A DNA stretch of 60,180 nt, taken from Atribacterota bacterium (lineage in GTDB: Bacteria > Atribacterota > Phoenicimicrobiia > Phoenicimicrobiales > Stramentimicrobiaceae). Positions 44,462 through 53,519 of the stretch are shown piece after piece (the stretch's first letter is position 1; each line of letters opens with the position of its first letter). The notes beneath the pieces are model-generated. The model was not told the origin of the DNA, ran no database searches, and worked only from the letters and a program-made list of their open reading frames with translations. The stretch spans positions 1 to 60,180 of the forward strand of contig JAQUNC010000008.1 of assembly GCA_028717805.1 (NCBI GenBank). The letters are read 5' to 3'. Position numbers and translations under genes: made by a program.

Positions 44462-45763
44462 TTATCTATTTATTTTACGAACCACAATCCTGTATCCTTC
44501 TACTTTAATGATTTCAACCGTTTCACTGGAGTCTAAATAGCCACTTTCACTGACTGTATCATATCTCTTACCTTCTATTTCCACCGTTCCTGAAGGGCGT
44601 AAAGGAGTAACAGTTTTGCCTTCTTTTCCCAGCAGATAGCTATAATCTGCCGATGAACTATAACCTGCTTCCCGGGTAGCTGATTCTGATAATATGAAAC
44701 TTTTCAGAGCCCCCTTCCTCTGAAAATATTTATAGGCTAAAAAACTGGCAATACCGGCAATAAATAGAGAAATCAAGAGCATGTATATCCCGGAAGTAGT
44801 TGAAGCTGCTGCCAGTACTATGGCAATAATTACGGCTACCAATCCACTTATACCAAAGATACCAAAACCCGGTAGAAATGCCTCTACCAATAGAAATATA
44901 ATGCCGAAAACAAAGAGAAGGATAGCTGGCCATCCGCTGACTCCAGTTAAAAAATGTCCTCCAAAATAAAGGCCAAAGGCAAGCAAACTTAAGAATCCCC
45001 CGATGCCAAAACCAGCAGTCATTATTTCTACTACCAGAAAGAAAAAGCCCATCATTAATAGGATAGTTGCTACAATTGGATTTATTAACCATCCGCTTAA
45101 TTTTTCCCAAAAAGTATCCGAACTGTAAATGAGTGCACTACCCGATAGATCAACCCTATCCAATATCTCTGTTATAGAATTAACTGTACCATCGCTGAAA
45201 GATAGCTTTTCAGCTTCCAGGGTGGTAAGAGTTAATAACTCTCCTTCTTCTACCAGACCTTCGATAGCTAACTGCCTGCGCACCATTGCCGCTGCTATAA
45301 GGGGATCCTTCCCTTGTTTTTCTGCAGTACTTCTCATTTCTGCTTCCCAGAAAGAAAGCATCTTCTCATCTATCTGTCCACCACCTAAAAGAATCGGCTC
45401 AGCCGCTCCTATGGTAGAACCAGGTGTCATAAAAAACCTATTGGTTGCCAGAGCCAGGTAAGCTCCGGCGGAAAGGGCATCAGTATTGATATAGCCATAA
45501 ACCGGTATAGTAAGTTTATCGAGGATTTTTTTGGCTTCTCGGGCGGTGTCAATAAAACCCCCTGGGGTGTTCATTTCCAGAATAATTGCCTGCGCACCGG
45601 ATTCTTGTGCTTCCTTTATAGAACGTTCCAAAAAAAGTAGCCAGCCTGGTTCAATTTGCCCCTGGATCGGTATTACATAAACTGATTTAGATTGTACCTG
45701 TAGAAATAATGAGGTAACTAAAAGTATCATAGTTACCACCATAATAAAATATCTTTTCACCAA
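44462..45763 (-). CDS. nfeD: NfeD-family membrane serine protease (ClpP-class)
   Basis: A 433-residue membrane protein. A signal anchor at about 7-22 is followed by a ClpP/crotonase-like protease domain. The nucleophile is likely S98 in TDALSAGAYLA, with MNTPGGFID upstream and GSTIGAAEP downstream. The middle (about 220-350) has several hydrophobic segments. The C-terminal soluble OB-fold NfeD domain holds GKEGKTVTPLRPSGTVEIEGKRYD. The general-base lysine could not be placed with confidence. Start is TTG at 45763 with GGAGGG upstream; a GTG follows at 45760. With FloA it forms the standard nfeD-floA membrane quality-control pair. Confidence 0.93.
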   Translation of the reverse strand: MVKRYFIMVVTMILLVTSLFLQVQSKSVYVIPIQGQIEPGWLLFLERSIKEAQESGAQAIILEMNTPGGFIDTAREAKKILDKLTIPVYGYINTDALSAGAYLALATNRFFMTPGSTIGAAEPILLGGGQIDEKMLSFWEAEMRSTAEKQGKDPLIAAAMVRRQLAIEGLVEEGELLTLTTLEAEKLSFSDGTVNSITEILDRVDLSGSALIYSSDTFWEKLSGWLINPIVATILLMMGFFFLVVEIMTAGFGIGGFLSLLAFGLYFGGHFLTGVSGWPAILLFVFGIIFLLVEAFLPGFGIFGISGLVAVIIAIVLAAASTTSGIYMLLISLFIAGIASFLAYKYFQRKGALKSFILSESATREAGYSSSADYSYLLGKEGKTVTPLRPSGTVEIEGKRYDTVSESGYLDSSETVEIIKVEGYRIVVRKINR

Positions 45764-45876
45764 GACAACCCTCCATTTTAGCGGTTAATCATAACTAAAA
45801 AATTATTGGGTTCTTTTTTAAAAATAGTATTAAGATAATTTTATACTAACATTTACCTTAAATTAGAGCAAGGCAA

Positions 45877-46611
45877 TTAACAGGAAATACCAGCTTTTTT
45901 AAATGTTTGGGAAAGTGTCTTTTCCGCTTTTTCAAAAAATTCCTTAGTCTTTTTGCCTTCCAGACCGTATTTCCGGTAAATCCAATCAGCATAATTATAA
46001 TTCATTTTATCAATAATTACATAATCAACTTTGCCCGCCAGGATTGCTCCAAGATCTTCAACTCCCGGGAGGATGGGAGCAATCATGGCATAGGTTTTTA
46101 TTCCTGCTCTATGCAATTCAGCAAGGGTAGCAATCCTCTCTTTTATTTCAGGAGCATTCGGTTCAAATAGTTTTCTGATTGTATCATCTGCAGTGGCAAT
46201 GCTGAAGCCTACCTGAAAGTTCCTCTCCTTTTTAAAAATATCAATATCCCTCAAAACCAGAGGAGATTTGGTTTGAATTACAACTGGCCAACATTCATCT
46301 GCCAGTATAACGAGACACTGACGGGTAATTTTATATTTTTCTTCTAAGGGTTGATAGGGATCGCATACTCCACTTATCCAGACCTCTCTCAGTTTTTTTC
46401 TAGCAATTTCCTTACTCAGTAATTCCGGCGCATTCGTCTTTACGTCCACAAAGTTTCCCCAGGGTTCAGAATGACCGGAATATTTTTTCATAAAACGAGC
46501 ATAACAATAGATACAGCCATGTTGGCAACCCAAGTAAGGATTGATAGCATAGGGATAGACTTTTGATTTAGATAGAATAGTCTTTGATTTTATTTCCTTG
46601 ATGATAATCAT
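45877..46611 (-). CDS. SplB-like radical SAM protein
   Basis: A 244-residue radical S-adenosylmethionine enzyme. The cluster motif is C29-x3-C33-x2-C36 (GCQHGCIYCYA) after NPYLGC. The later WISGVCDPYQPLEEKYKITR and FSIATADD segments match the SPL-family radical SAM proteins (Rv2578c-like, COG1533), which resemble spore photoproduct lyase but mostly have unknown substrates. It is shorter than SplB (about 340). A DNA-repair link is suggestive because a pyrimidine-dimer glycosylase-like gene lies divergently 430 bases away. No ribosome site is clear in front of the ATG. Confidence 0.88.
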   Translation of the reverse strand: MIIIKEIKSKTILSKSKVYPYAINPYLGCQHGCIYCYARFMKKYSGHSEPWGNFVDVKTNAPELLSKEIARKKLREVWISGVCDPYQPLEEKYKITRQCLVILADECWPVVIQTKSPLVLRDIDIFKKERNFQVGFSIATADDTIRKLFEPNAPEIKERIATLAELHRAGIKTYAMIAPILPGVEDLGAILAGKVDYVIIDKMNYNYADWIYRKYGLEGKKTKEFFEKAEKTLSQTFKKAGISC

Positions 46612-46662
46612 GGTCTAATTTTTTAAAACATTCCTCTTACTAAATAATTTAATAATTTTATC

Positions 46663-46830
46663 TTATTTTAGGGTTAGGCGTAGAATTTTGTCGTCACCTT
46701 CCTGAGGCTTACCTCTTCCATCGTGATTGTTGGTTAATACATATAGAGCATTATTCGGTCCCACCACTACATCATGCAGGCGGCCATAAGTACCACTTGA
46801 CCAGTCAAGAGCTAATAATAAAATTACCAT
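46663..46830 (-). pseudogene. C-terminal remnant of a PQQ-type glucose/sorbosone dehydrogenase
   Basis: A 55-codon minus-strand frame reads GTYGRLHDVVVGPNNALYVL, then TNNHDGRGKPQEGDD and KILRLTLK before the stop at 46663-46665. This is the last blade and tail of soluble sorbosone/glucose dehydrogenase beta-propellers, where the family has GRLRDV-x-x-GPDG-x-LYVLT-N-x-DGRG. The rest of the gene, about 300 residues, is missing. A hydrophobic MVILLLALD run precedes it by chance. It is debris of a deleted gene. Confidence 0.8.
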
Positions 46831-47040
46831 TAACTGATTACTTGTACTGTAAAAGCTATTATTATTTTATCATGTTCTGCCAATAAGAATAATAGAAAAA
46901 GCTAGGGTAGACAATAAAACAATATAATATTACAGATAATTCTGGTTATGATAGAATGATAGAGAAAAATATATTGTTTATTGATGATTAAATTTTTATT
47001 ATAATAATATAACTAAATTATTTTAAAATTGGTGATGATT

Positions 47041-47796
47041 ATGAGGGTCTGGGATATTCACCCTGGTTATCTTTCTGGACAAAGCTTACTGGGGGAGCAC
47101 TCAGAAATTCATGCATTATACAGTATCATTACTGAGCATAAAAGAGGTTATTCCAGTCATCCTGAAACAAAAAGATGGAATGATCATTTAAATCTTCTGG
47201 TTCTCCGACATAACTTACTGGTTAGAGAAATGACTATCAGGGATTTTAAGCATCTCAGCCCTTTAGGTTTTGCAGAATATATTGACAAGGAAGAACAATG
47301 CAATCCTGTTTCCTATATTGATTTACCCTCAGCACAATTTGAAATTTTGCATCAGAAATACCAGGCAAAGGGACAAAGAGGCCGTATCCCACTACCTCTT
47401 TATGGTACTGAATTTTGGGCTCAGCATAAATATTCTGTTATGTCCCGTGGTTATCAGTATTATAAAGAAATGCAAAGTTTTATGAACAATAGACCTAATT
47501 TACCTATTATTCAGGATAATAATTTAATAGTAAAGATTCAGAATTTTATGAAAATACCCGTTTCCGAAAAGGCATTAGGAAATGTTATTCTACATTTATG
47601 GGGGTATTTCAAAAATGAAGCCAGTCCAGAAGAAAAGAGACACCTGTTTGATTTAAATAATTTTTCAGAGAAAATGAAGTTACTTTATGATATGTCTATA
47701 AAATATCAAAAAAATTATCTTCTTCACTCCACTATTTTTGCTGATATTTTTATAATGGTAAAAAGAGAAAGGAGAAAGGGAATATGCTCGCATTAA
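47041..47796 (+). CDS. Pyrimidine dimer DNA glycosylase-like protein
   Basis: A protein of about 252 residues whose N-terminus, MRVWDIHPGYLSGQSLLGEHSEIHAL, matches the bacterial relatives of T4 endonuclease V (Pyr_excise type). These repair UV pyrimidine dimers or act as adenine-specific mismatch glycosylases. RGYSSHPETKRW and the SVMSRGYQYYKEM segment are also family-like. The C-terminal 100 residues look like an added helical domain. I choose ATG 47041 over upstream in-frame TTG, GTG and ATG codons because the family begins with M-R-x-WD; GGTGA lies five bases before it. The last 13 bases overlap the ZIP transporter gene, so the two are coupled. Confidence 0.8.
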   Translation: MRVWDIHPGYLSGQSLLGEHSEIHALYSIITEHKRGYSSHPETKRWNDHLNLLVLRHNLLVREMTIRDFKHLSPLGFAEYIDKEEQCNPVSYIDLPSAQFEILHQKYQAKGQRGRIPLPLYGTEFWAQHKYSVMSRGYQYYKEMQSFMNNRPNLPIIQDNNLIVKIQNFMKIPVSEKALGNVILHLWGYFKNEASPEEKRHLFDLNNFSEKMKLLYDMSIKYQKNYLLHSTIFADIFIMVKRERRKGICSH

Positions 47797-48512
47797 GTAC
47801 ATTTACCTGGATCGTTCTTTTTGCTTTATTAGCAGTAATTGTTAATGGCCTAGGTATAATAACAATTTATAAGAATAAAAAATTAGCAGAAAGAGCAAAT
47901 ACTTATTTTATGTGCTTTGCTGCAGGTGTCTTAATTACAGTTCCCTTAGTTCTGGTCTTTCCGGAAGCGGTGGAAAAGAATTATTCTGCTGGTCTTGCTG
48001 CCCTGGTTGGTTTTTTATTTATGTTTTTTAGTAATAGGATTATTCAACAGAGGACTAAACAGAAATCTCTGGCTTTTGGTATTACGGCAGTGGAAGGTAT
48101 AGCCATACATTCCTTTGTCGATGGTGTAATATATGCGGTAACATTTAGTACCAGCATACTTACTGGTTTTTTAGCCGGAATAGGTTTGGTAGTGCATGAA
48201 TTTGCTGAGGGTGTCATTACTTTTTCTGTTTTAATGGAAGGAGGTTTCAGCGGGAAAAGAGCATTTTTGTTTGCTTTTTTAATGTCAGCTTTGACCACTC
48301 CACTGGGAGCTCTGTTAGCCTATCCTGTTGTTTCTAAATTAAGCTCTTCTATTTTAGGTTTGTCTCTCGGTTTTGTGGTAGGGGTGTTAATCTATCTTTC
48401 TGCTTCCCATCTATTGCCGGAAGCAAGAGGTCATGAAAAACACCATTCCCCACTTGCTTTTGTGGCAGGTATTATTCTAGCTCTATTTATTGTTATGACC
48501 GAAACGGTCTAA
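47784..48512 (+). CDS. ZIP-family metal transporter
   Basis: A 242-residue membrane protein with about eight hydrophobic segments. The metal-site helix residues appear in AIHSFVDGVIYA and in VVHEFAEGVITFSVLMEGGFS (H-E-F-A-E-G), the ZIP signature region. It would import Zn(II), Fe(II) or Mn(II). The start ATG is at 47784, with AAAGGAG at 47768, overlapping the end of the glycosylase-like gene. A metal-supply role for a DNA-repair enzyme is not implied by the family. The overlap mainly shows cotranscription. Confidence 0.9.
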   Translation: MLALSTFTWIVLFALLAVIVNGLGIITIYKNKKLAERANTYFMCFAAGVLITVPLVLVFPEAVEKNYSAGLAALVGFLFMFFSNRIIQQRTKQKSLAFGITAVEGIAIHSFVDGVIYAVTFSTSILTGFLAGIGLVVHEFAEGVITFSVLMEGGFSGKRAFLFAFLMSALTTPLGALLAYPVVSKLSSSILGLSLGFVVGVLIYLSASHLLPEARGHEKHHSPLAFVAGIILALFIVMTETV

Positions 48513-48618
48513 GTCATTGCCAAAAAATAATTAATATTGCCCGTAAAAGATTAACTTCTTTTAAAAATTCTATTGTCATCCGCTATGCAATTCTTTTTCA
48601 CTTATTGACATTTAGATG

Positions 48619-48624
48619 TATAAT
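48619..48624 (+). promoter_or_regulatory. Candidate -10 box for the V/A-ATPase operon
   Basis: A TATAAT at 48619-48624 lies 42 bases before the first ATPase gene. TTTCAC at 48596-48601 gives a 17-base spacing. TTGACA at 48605 is too close to serve this -10. The call is tentative. Confidence 0.4.
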
Positions 48625-48666
48625 CAAATTTGAGCAATATTTGTTTAGCTGAAAGAAGGTGTTATA

Positions 48667-49002
48667 TTGGAAGAGATAGATATCATAGAAAACCTCATTA
48701 ATTTAGATTCTAAAGCGATAGAAATAAGTGAAAAGAGAAAAGAACAACTACTAGATTTGACTAATCAATACAAAGAAGAAGAGCTAAAAATTATAAAAAA
48801 TTATAAGAAGCAGATTGAGGAAAAAACCCGGTATATTGTTCAAAAGATGGAACAGGAAACAGAACAAGAAGTAAATCAATTAAGATTGGAAAATAAAATT
48901 TTGTTGGAAGATATGCAGAAAAAATTTGAAAAAAACTTAAAAGGTATTATTGATGAGATAATTAAGCGAATTTTTGAGATTAACAGGGAAAATTATGGAT
49001 AA
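48667..49002 (+). CDS. V/A-type ATPase coiled-coil stalk subunit (G/H)
   Basis: An 111-residue, almost wholly helical and highly charged protein (ENLINLDSKAIEISEKRKEQ, then KQIEEKTRYIVQKMEQETEQ). Its size, coiled-coil nature and first position in the operon identify it as the peripheral-stalk subunit G/H that pairs with subunit E. The start is TTG at 48667 with GAAGGTG upstream. Its end overlaps the start of the subunit C gene by eight bases. Confidence 0.85.
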   Translation: MEEIDIIENLINLDSKAIEISEKRKEQLLDLTNQYKEEELKIIKNYKKQIEEKTRYIVQKMEQETEQEVNQLRLENKILLEDMQKKFEKNLKGIIDEIIKRIFEINRENYG

Positions 49003-50041
49003 GATCATAGTCTATTCAGCAATAAATACCAAGATAAGAATTTTAGAAAGAGAGTTTTTAAAAAGGCAGGATTATTTAAATCTGCTTAAAATGTTTTCTG
49101 TTGCTGAGACAGCGAGTTATTTAAAAGAAAATACTCCTTATAGAAAGCTTCTGGCTGAAATAAAGACAGATATAGTCAGCAGGCGGGATATTGAAGATAT
49201 TCTAACGCTAAATATGGTTACCAATATTGACAAACTAATCTATTACTTTCGTGGTGATTATAAAAAACTGGTTCGTTCTCTTTGTATAAAATATGAGATA
49301 GAAGATTTAAAAGTACTTGCTAGAATTATTTTTAATGGTAAGGAACCCGGAGAAATCGAAAAACCACTCTCTTTTTTAGGCAAGTACAGTCAGATGGAAC
49401 CTGAACAATTTTATAAAGCGAAGACAATTAGGGATTTAATATATTCACTGAAGGGATCAGAGTTTTTCGAATTTTTAATACCACTGATTGATGGCAGAAG
49501 GGAGAATCTTTTTCGTTTTGAGATGGCTTTAGATACTGGTTATTTTAATATCATTCAAAGCCGAAGATTAAAGATTTTCTCTGCAGATAGATATTTAATA
49601 AAAAAATGGGAAGGTTTGTTATCTGATTTGTATAACATTCAGTGGATATATAGGGGGAAAAAGTTTTATCAGTTATCTCCGGAAGAATTATTGAATTATA
49701 CCATAAATTTTGGTGATAAATTGACTTACAAAGACCGTCAAAGAATGTGTTATGCAAAGAGCTTAGAAGAATTTTACCAGATGACATTAAATTCAGTCTA
49801 TGGTTTTTTATTTAAAAAAGAAGAGATGTCAACAGATATCTATATGGAAAGACGTATAAATAGGTTTATTTTTTACAAGCTCAAGTTATTAAGTCGGAAA
49901 TTTCCTCTTAGCATTATTCAAACAATTGCTTATATCTGGAAATCAGAGCTGGAAATAAAAGACATTATTTCTATTGTCGAGAGTATAAGGTATAAATTAT
50001 CCAGTGAAGAAGCTAAAAAATTTTTGGTAAAAGTAGCTTAA
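48995..50041 (+). CDS. atpC: V/A-type ATPase subunit C (central-stalk connector, d-like)
   Basis: About 348 residues, largely helical. It begins MDKIIVYSAINTKIRILERE, as in the C/d subunit that links the rotor ring to the central stalk. Funnel-like helical domains are suggested by repeated aromatic/charged segments. I take ATG at 48995 (AGGGA just upstream); an earlier in-frame start at 48974 adds seven residues. It is followed 18 bases later by the membrane subunit I. Confidence 0.88.
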   Translation: MDKIIVYSAINTKIRILEREFLKRQDYLNLLKMFSVAETASYLKENTPYRKLLAEIKTDIVSRRDIEDILTLNMVTNIDKLIYYFRGDYKKLVRSLCIKYEIEDLKVLARIIFNGKEPGEIEKPLSFLGKYSQMEPEQFYKAKTIRDLIYSLKGSEFFEFLIPLIDGRRENLFRFEMALDTGYFNIIQSRRLKIFSADRYLIKKWEGLLSDLYNIQWIYRGKKFYQLSPEELLNYTINFGDKLTYKDRQRMCYAKSLEEFYQMTLNSVYGFLFKKEEMSTDIYMERRINRFIFYKLKLLSRKFPLSIIQTIAYIWKSELEIKDIISIVESIRYKLSSEEAKKFLVKVA

Positions 50042-50059
50042 ACTGAGGGAGACTCATTT

Positions 50060-52123
50060 ATGAGTGTAGAAGAAATGAAAATAATGGGGATTATTGGATC
50101 GAAGAATCTTTTAAACAGGGCTTTACGCTTAATTATTTTGCAAGGCAGCATGCATACGATTAATGCCTTGACCAGGGTAAATTCAGCTGATTTTTTTCTT
50201 CCACCTACCGAGAGAAATATTGAAGCCTTAGAAGAAGAACCTTTTCTAAAATCCTATACAAACAGGAGAGACTTTACCGAAGAAGAAAGAATTGTAAAGT
50301 TATTCTATGATCTTTTTGATATAAAGTCACATTTAAAGAATGAATTTTTAAGTGAAGAATATGACTATGACAATTTTATGAAGCAATTTTTAGGAATATA
50401 TGATGTGTTACATTTCACTATGCTTGAGATTGAGGCTAAATTTAAAGAGATTGATAGTAAAAGGGAATTTATAAACAACCTAAAATATCTATCTAAAATC
50501 AATTTAGATATCAGCCGCTTTGCTAATATGAAATACCTGGTATTCAGGTTGATAAGGATTACCAGAGAAAATTATGATAAGCTTAAGAGGAATTATGAGA
50601 ATATTCCAGCAGTCATATTGAAAGTAGCAATAGAAGGTAAATATGTTATATTGGTATCTATTACTCCGGAAACTCTGGAGGAAACCTTAGAGAAGATTTT
50701 TAGCTCACTAAATTATACAATTCTGCCTATACCTCGAGAAATGAAAGGCACTATAGCAGAGGTTTTAGAACAGCTGAATAATAGTATTGAGCAAGACCTA
50801 AAATTGATTGAATCACTGAAAAGATCAATAGAAGAGTATAAAGAGCAATATAGAGATGAATTAAAAAAGATGTATTCCAGGTTGGAAATGGAGAAAAGAA
50901 TTGAAGAGGTTAAGTCAGAAGTTGCCATAGGTAAGAAATTGTTTTTTATGTTTGGTTATGTACCGATCAGTAGTGTAAATAAGTTAAAAGAAAATTTAGA
51001 AAAAAAATTGGGTAATAAATTAATCATTTTAGTAGATGACGTAAAAAAACCTTATTCGGGTACAATTCCTCCTACTAAGTTAAACAATGTAAAGCTATTT
51101 AAGCCTTTTGAGAGTTTAGTAAAAATGTATGGCATCCCATCTTATCAAGAAAAGGACCCTACTATCTTTTTTGGTTTGTCTTATATGATTATCTTTGGAG
51201 CCATGTTTGGCGATGTTGGTCAGGGACTTGTTCTACTTATAAGCGGTCTTATTTTAGAGTATATTTACCAAAAAATAGATTTTGGTGGAGTTTTAAACAG
51301 GTTAGGTTTAAGCTCAATCATTTTTGGTTTCCTATATGGCAGTGTTTTTGGGTCGGAGGAAATATTACCTGCCCTGGTTATCAGACCGATGGCTAATATT
51401 GAAAATATGCTGATTATAGCAGTATTTTTTGGCATAATACTTATTTCACTCAGTTATATATTCAATATTATAAATACTATAAAGGAAAAGAATTTGGAAG
51501 AGGGATTACTTGGACAAAATGGTCTAGCGGGATTCATCCTTTATCTTCTATTATTATATACCGTATACCAGGCTTTTATCATCCATAACGACTTGTTACC
51601 GGTTTTAATAATAATTCTACCTGTTCTTCTCTGTATTATGTTATTTAAAAAATCAATTGCCTCAAAATTATTCCATTTAAATAAAATTTACAAAAAATTA
51701 TCGGCCAATGATTATATTGAAGAAGGTTTTGGCATAATAGAAATGTTACTGTCTATGCTCTCTAATACCATTTCCTTTCTCAGAGTTGGCGCTTTTGCCC
51801 TGAATCATGTTGGACTTTATATAGCCTTTCTTACCCTGGCTAATATGATGAGTAGTGCCTGGAGCAATTGGGTAGTTCTGGTAGTAGGAAATATTGTTAT
51901 TCTAACACTGGAAGCCCTGATCGTATTTATTCAAGCTTTGAGGTTAGAGTATTATGAGTTGTTTACTAAGTATTATAGGGGAGATGGAATTGAATATGTT
52001 CCGTTAAAAATTAAGAGACCATCTCTCCAAAAAGAGAAAAAAAGAGTAATTTTTAAAACAATAGTTTTACCAATTGATGGAAACAAATCCTATAATTTTG
52101 TCAATTCGAAAACGGAGGTTTAA
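50060..52123 (+). CDS. atpI: V/A-type ATPase subunit I (a-like stator)
   Basis: A 687-residue stator subunit. The N-terminal half is a cytoplasmic helical arm with coiled coils around residues 240-300. The C-terminal half has about eight membrane segments. The conserved arginine for ion translocation is in FLRVGAFALNHVGLYIAF near residue 578. GLSYMIIFGAMFGDVGQGL near residue 375 is the standard start of the membrane domain. The order after subunit C and before subunit K fits the operon. Confidence 0.92.
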   Translation: MSVEEMKIMGIIGSKNLLNRALRLIILQGSMHTINALTRVNSADFFLPPTERNIEALEEEPFLKSYTNRRDFTEEERIVKLFYDLFDIKSHLKNEFLSEEYDYDNFMKQFLGIYDVLHFTMLEIEAKFKEIDSKREFINNLKYLSKINLDISRFANMKYLVFRLIRITRENYDKLKRNYENIPAVILKVAIEGKYVILVSITPETLEETLEKIFSSLNYTILPIPREMKGTIAEVLEQLNNSIEQDLKLIESLKRSIEEYKEQYRDELKKMYSRLEMEKRIEEVKSEVAIGKKLFFMFGYVPISSVNKLKENLEKKLGNKLIILVDDVKKPYSGTIPPTKLNNVKLFKPFESLVKMYGIPSYQEKDPTIFFGLSYMIIFGAMFGDVGQGLVLLISGLILEYIYQKIDFGGVLNRLGLSSIIFGFLYGSVFGSEEILPALVIRPMANIENMLIIAVFFGIILISLSYIFNIINTIKEKNLEEGLLGQNGLAGFILYLLLLYTVYQAFIIHNDLLPVLIIILPVLLCIMLFKKSIASKLFHLNKIYKKLSANDYIEEGFGIIEMLLSMLSNTISFLRVGAFALNHVGLYIAFLTLANMMSSAWSNWVVLVVGNIVILTLEALIVFIQALRLEYYELFTKYYRGDGIEYVPLKIKRPSLQKEKKRVIFKTIVLPIDGNKSYNFVNSKTEV

Positions 52124-52128
52124 ATTGT

Positions 52129-52548
52129 ATGTATATAATACTATTTATCGCAATGACTATATCAGGTTTAACTATAGCAGCTGGATTTTACCTCTTATTA
52201 AAGAAGGATAATAATAATCTGCTTAGAATTAGAAAATTAGTTAAAATGTCTGTGGTAACTTATGTTATTCTGGTAGCGAGTTTTCTCTTTTTCTTAATTC
52301 CGAATATGGCTAGTGCTCAATCTTCACCAGATCCCTCGTCAGGGATGGGGTTTTTAGCAGCCGCACTTTCAACCGGATTAGCTACTATTGGAGCAGGTTA
52401 TGCAGTGGGTGCAGTAGGCTCTTCTGCCCTTGGAGCTGTTTCAGAAGATCCCAATATTTTGGGAAAAACCTTAATATTTGTGGGTTTAGCTGAAGGTATT
52501 GCTATTTATGGCTTAATTGTCTCTATTATGATATTAGGAAGATTATAA
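52129..52548 (+). CDS. atpK: V/A-type ATPase proteolipid subunit K with two extra N-terminal membrane segments
   Basis: A 139-residue rotor subunit. The C-terminal hairpin (about 70-139) has ALSTGLATIGAGYAVGAVGS and then FVGLAEGIAIYGLIVS, with the ion-binding glutamate in LAEGIAIYG. Before it are two more hydrophobic segments (about 3-24 and 38-57) that end in NMASAQ, like a signal-peptidase site (ASA-Q). Only one hairpin carries the carboxylate. Either the precursor is processed to a two-helix protein, or it has four helices with one ion site. No glutamine of the Na+-type motif is seen in the first helix. Confidence 0.9.
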   Translation: MYIILFIAMTISGLTIAAGFYLLLKKDNNNLLRIRKLVKMSVVTYVILVASFLFFLIPNMASAQSSPDPSSGMGFLAAALSTGLATIGAGYAVGAVGSSALGAVSEDPNILGKTLIFVGLAEGIAIYGLIVSIMILGRL

Positions 52549-52562
52549 TACAGAAGGTTAAC

Positions 52563-52871
52563 ATGAAAATCTTTTTAATTAGTGATAATACCCATACCCT
52601 GGCAGGAATGAGACTAGCAGGTGTTGAAGGAATAGTAGTTCATGAAAGGGAAGAGATATTAAGAGAATTAGAAAAGATTAAGGGGAAAAAGGATTTAGGA
52701 ATTTTACTTATTACAGAATTATTGCTAGAGAAGGTACAATCGGAAATTAACGAGATGAAACTATCCAGAAATCTTCCTATCATTGTAGAGATTCCTGACC
52801 GGCATGGAAGTAGGCGTTTACCTGACTTCTTAACCAGATATATAAGAGAATCCATAGGACTCAAGATTTGA
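52563..52871 (+). CDS. atpF: V/A-type ATPase subunit F
   Basis: A 102-residue central-stalk subunit. MKIFLISDNTHTLAGMRLAG and the GILLITELLLEKV and LPIIVEIPDRHG segments form the small Rossmann-like fold of subunit F. It lies 14 bases after subunit K and 14 bases before subunit E. Length is normal. Confidence 0.9.
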   Translation: MKIFLISDNTHTLAGMRLAGVEGIVVHEREEILRELEKIKGKKDLGILLITELLLEKVQSEINEMKLSRNLPIIVEIPDRHGSRRLPDFLTRYIRESIGLKI

Positions 52872-52885
52872 GGTGAGAAAATCCC

Positions 52886-53518
52886 ATGTCAAATACTATT
52901 GAAGACAAGATTTCCCTGTTTACAAAAGTTATCATTGAGAGAATAGAATCCGACTTCCAGAAAAAACAAGAAAATATAATAGAAAATCATAAAAACAGGG
53001 CGAAAAATATCATTGATGATTATGAGGAGGAAAAAATACTCACAATAGAGAAGATTTCTAAAGAAGCTCAAAGTAGAAAGCAAGGTATAGTTTTAAAAAC
53101 CAGGTCAAATATGCGTTTGGCAGTATTAAAAAAGAAAAAAGAATTAATGGAAAGAATTTTTAGGGAAGTAAAAAAGAGAGTTAAAACTTTTGTGCAAACA
53201 GACGAATATACGATTTTTTTAGCAGAGGTAATAAAGAAGGTATTATCCAGATTTTCTAAAGACCAATTTGTCTGTTTTAAATTTAGCAATAATGATATTA
53301 AGAAGAGACAGGAATTGATTTTAAAAACTATCAATTCCACCAGAAGCCAGGATACCTATCAGATTGATACTGATGATCGACAAATAGGTGGAGTTTTTGT
53401 AGAGAGTGGAGATGGTCGATTAGAAATAGATTATACCATTAATACCATTCTGGAGGAGAGTCATAAACTGATTGTAGAAGTATTATTCTCATGGCTGGAT
53501 AGGGATAAGGAGAAATAA
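52886..53518 (+). CDS. atpE: V/A-type ATPase subunit E (peripheral stalk)
   Basis: A 210-residue helical protein. The N-terminal half is a long charged coiled coil (residues about 15-100). The C-terminal globular half has IGGVFVESGDGRLEIDYTIN, the conserved motif of V/A-type E subunits. GAGGTGAG precedes the ATG. Stop and the next start (53520) are adjacent, consistent with coupling to subunit A. Confidence 0.9.
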   Translation: MSNTIEDKISLFTKVIIERIESDFQKKQENIIENHKNRAKNIIDDYEEEKILTIEKISKEAQSRKQGIVLKTRSNMRLAVLKKKKELMERIFREVKKRVKTFVQTDEYTIFLAEVIKKVLSRFSKDQFVCFKFSNNDIKKRQELILKTINSTRSQDTYQIDTDDRQIGGVFVESGDGRLEIDYTINTILEESHKLIVEVLFSWLDRDKEK

Positions 53519-53519
53519 G

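Noticed and set aside
49551-49787. Minus-strand open frame inside the ATPase subunit C gene
   Set aside because: Shadow of a well-supported gene with no ribosome site or family features.
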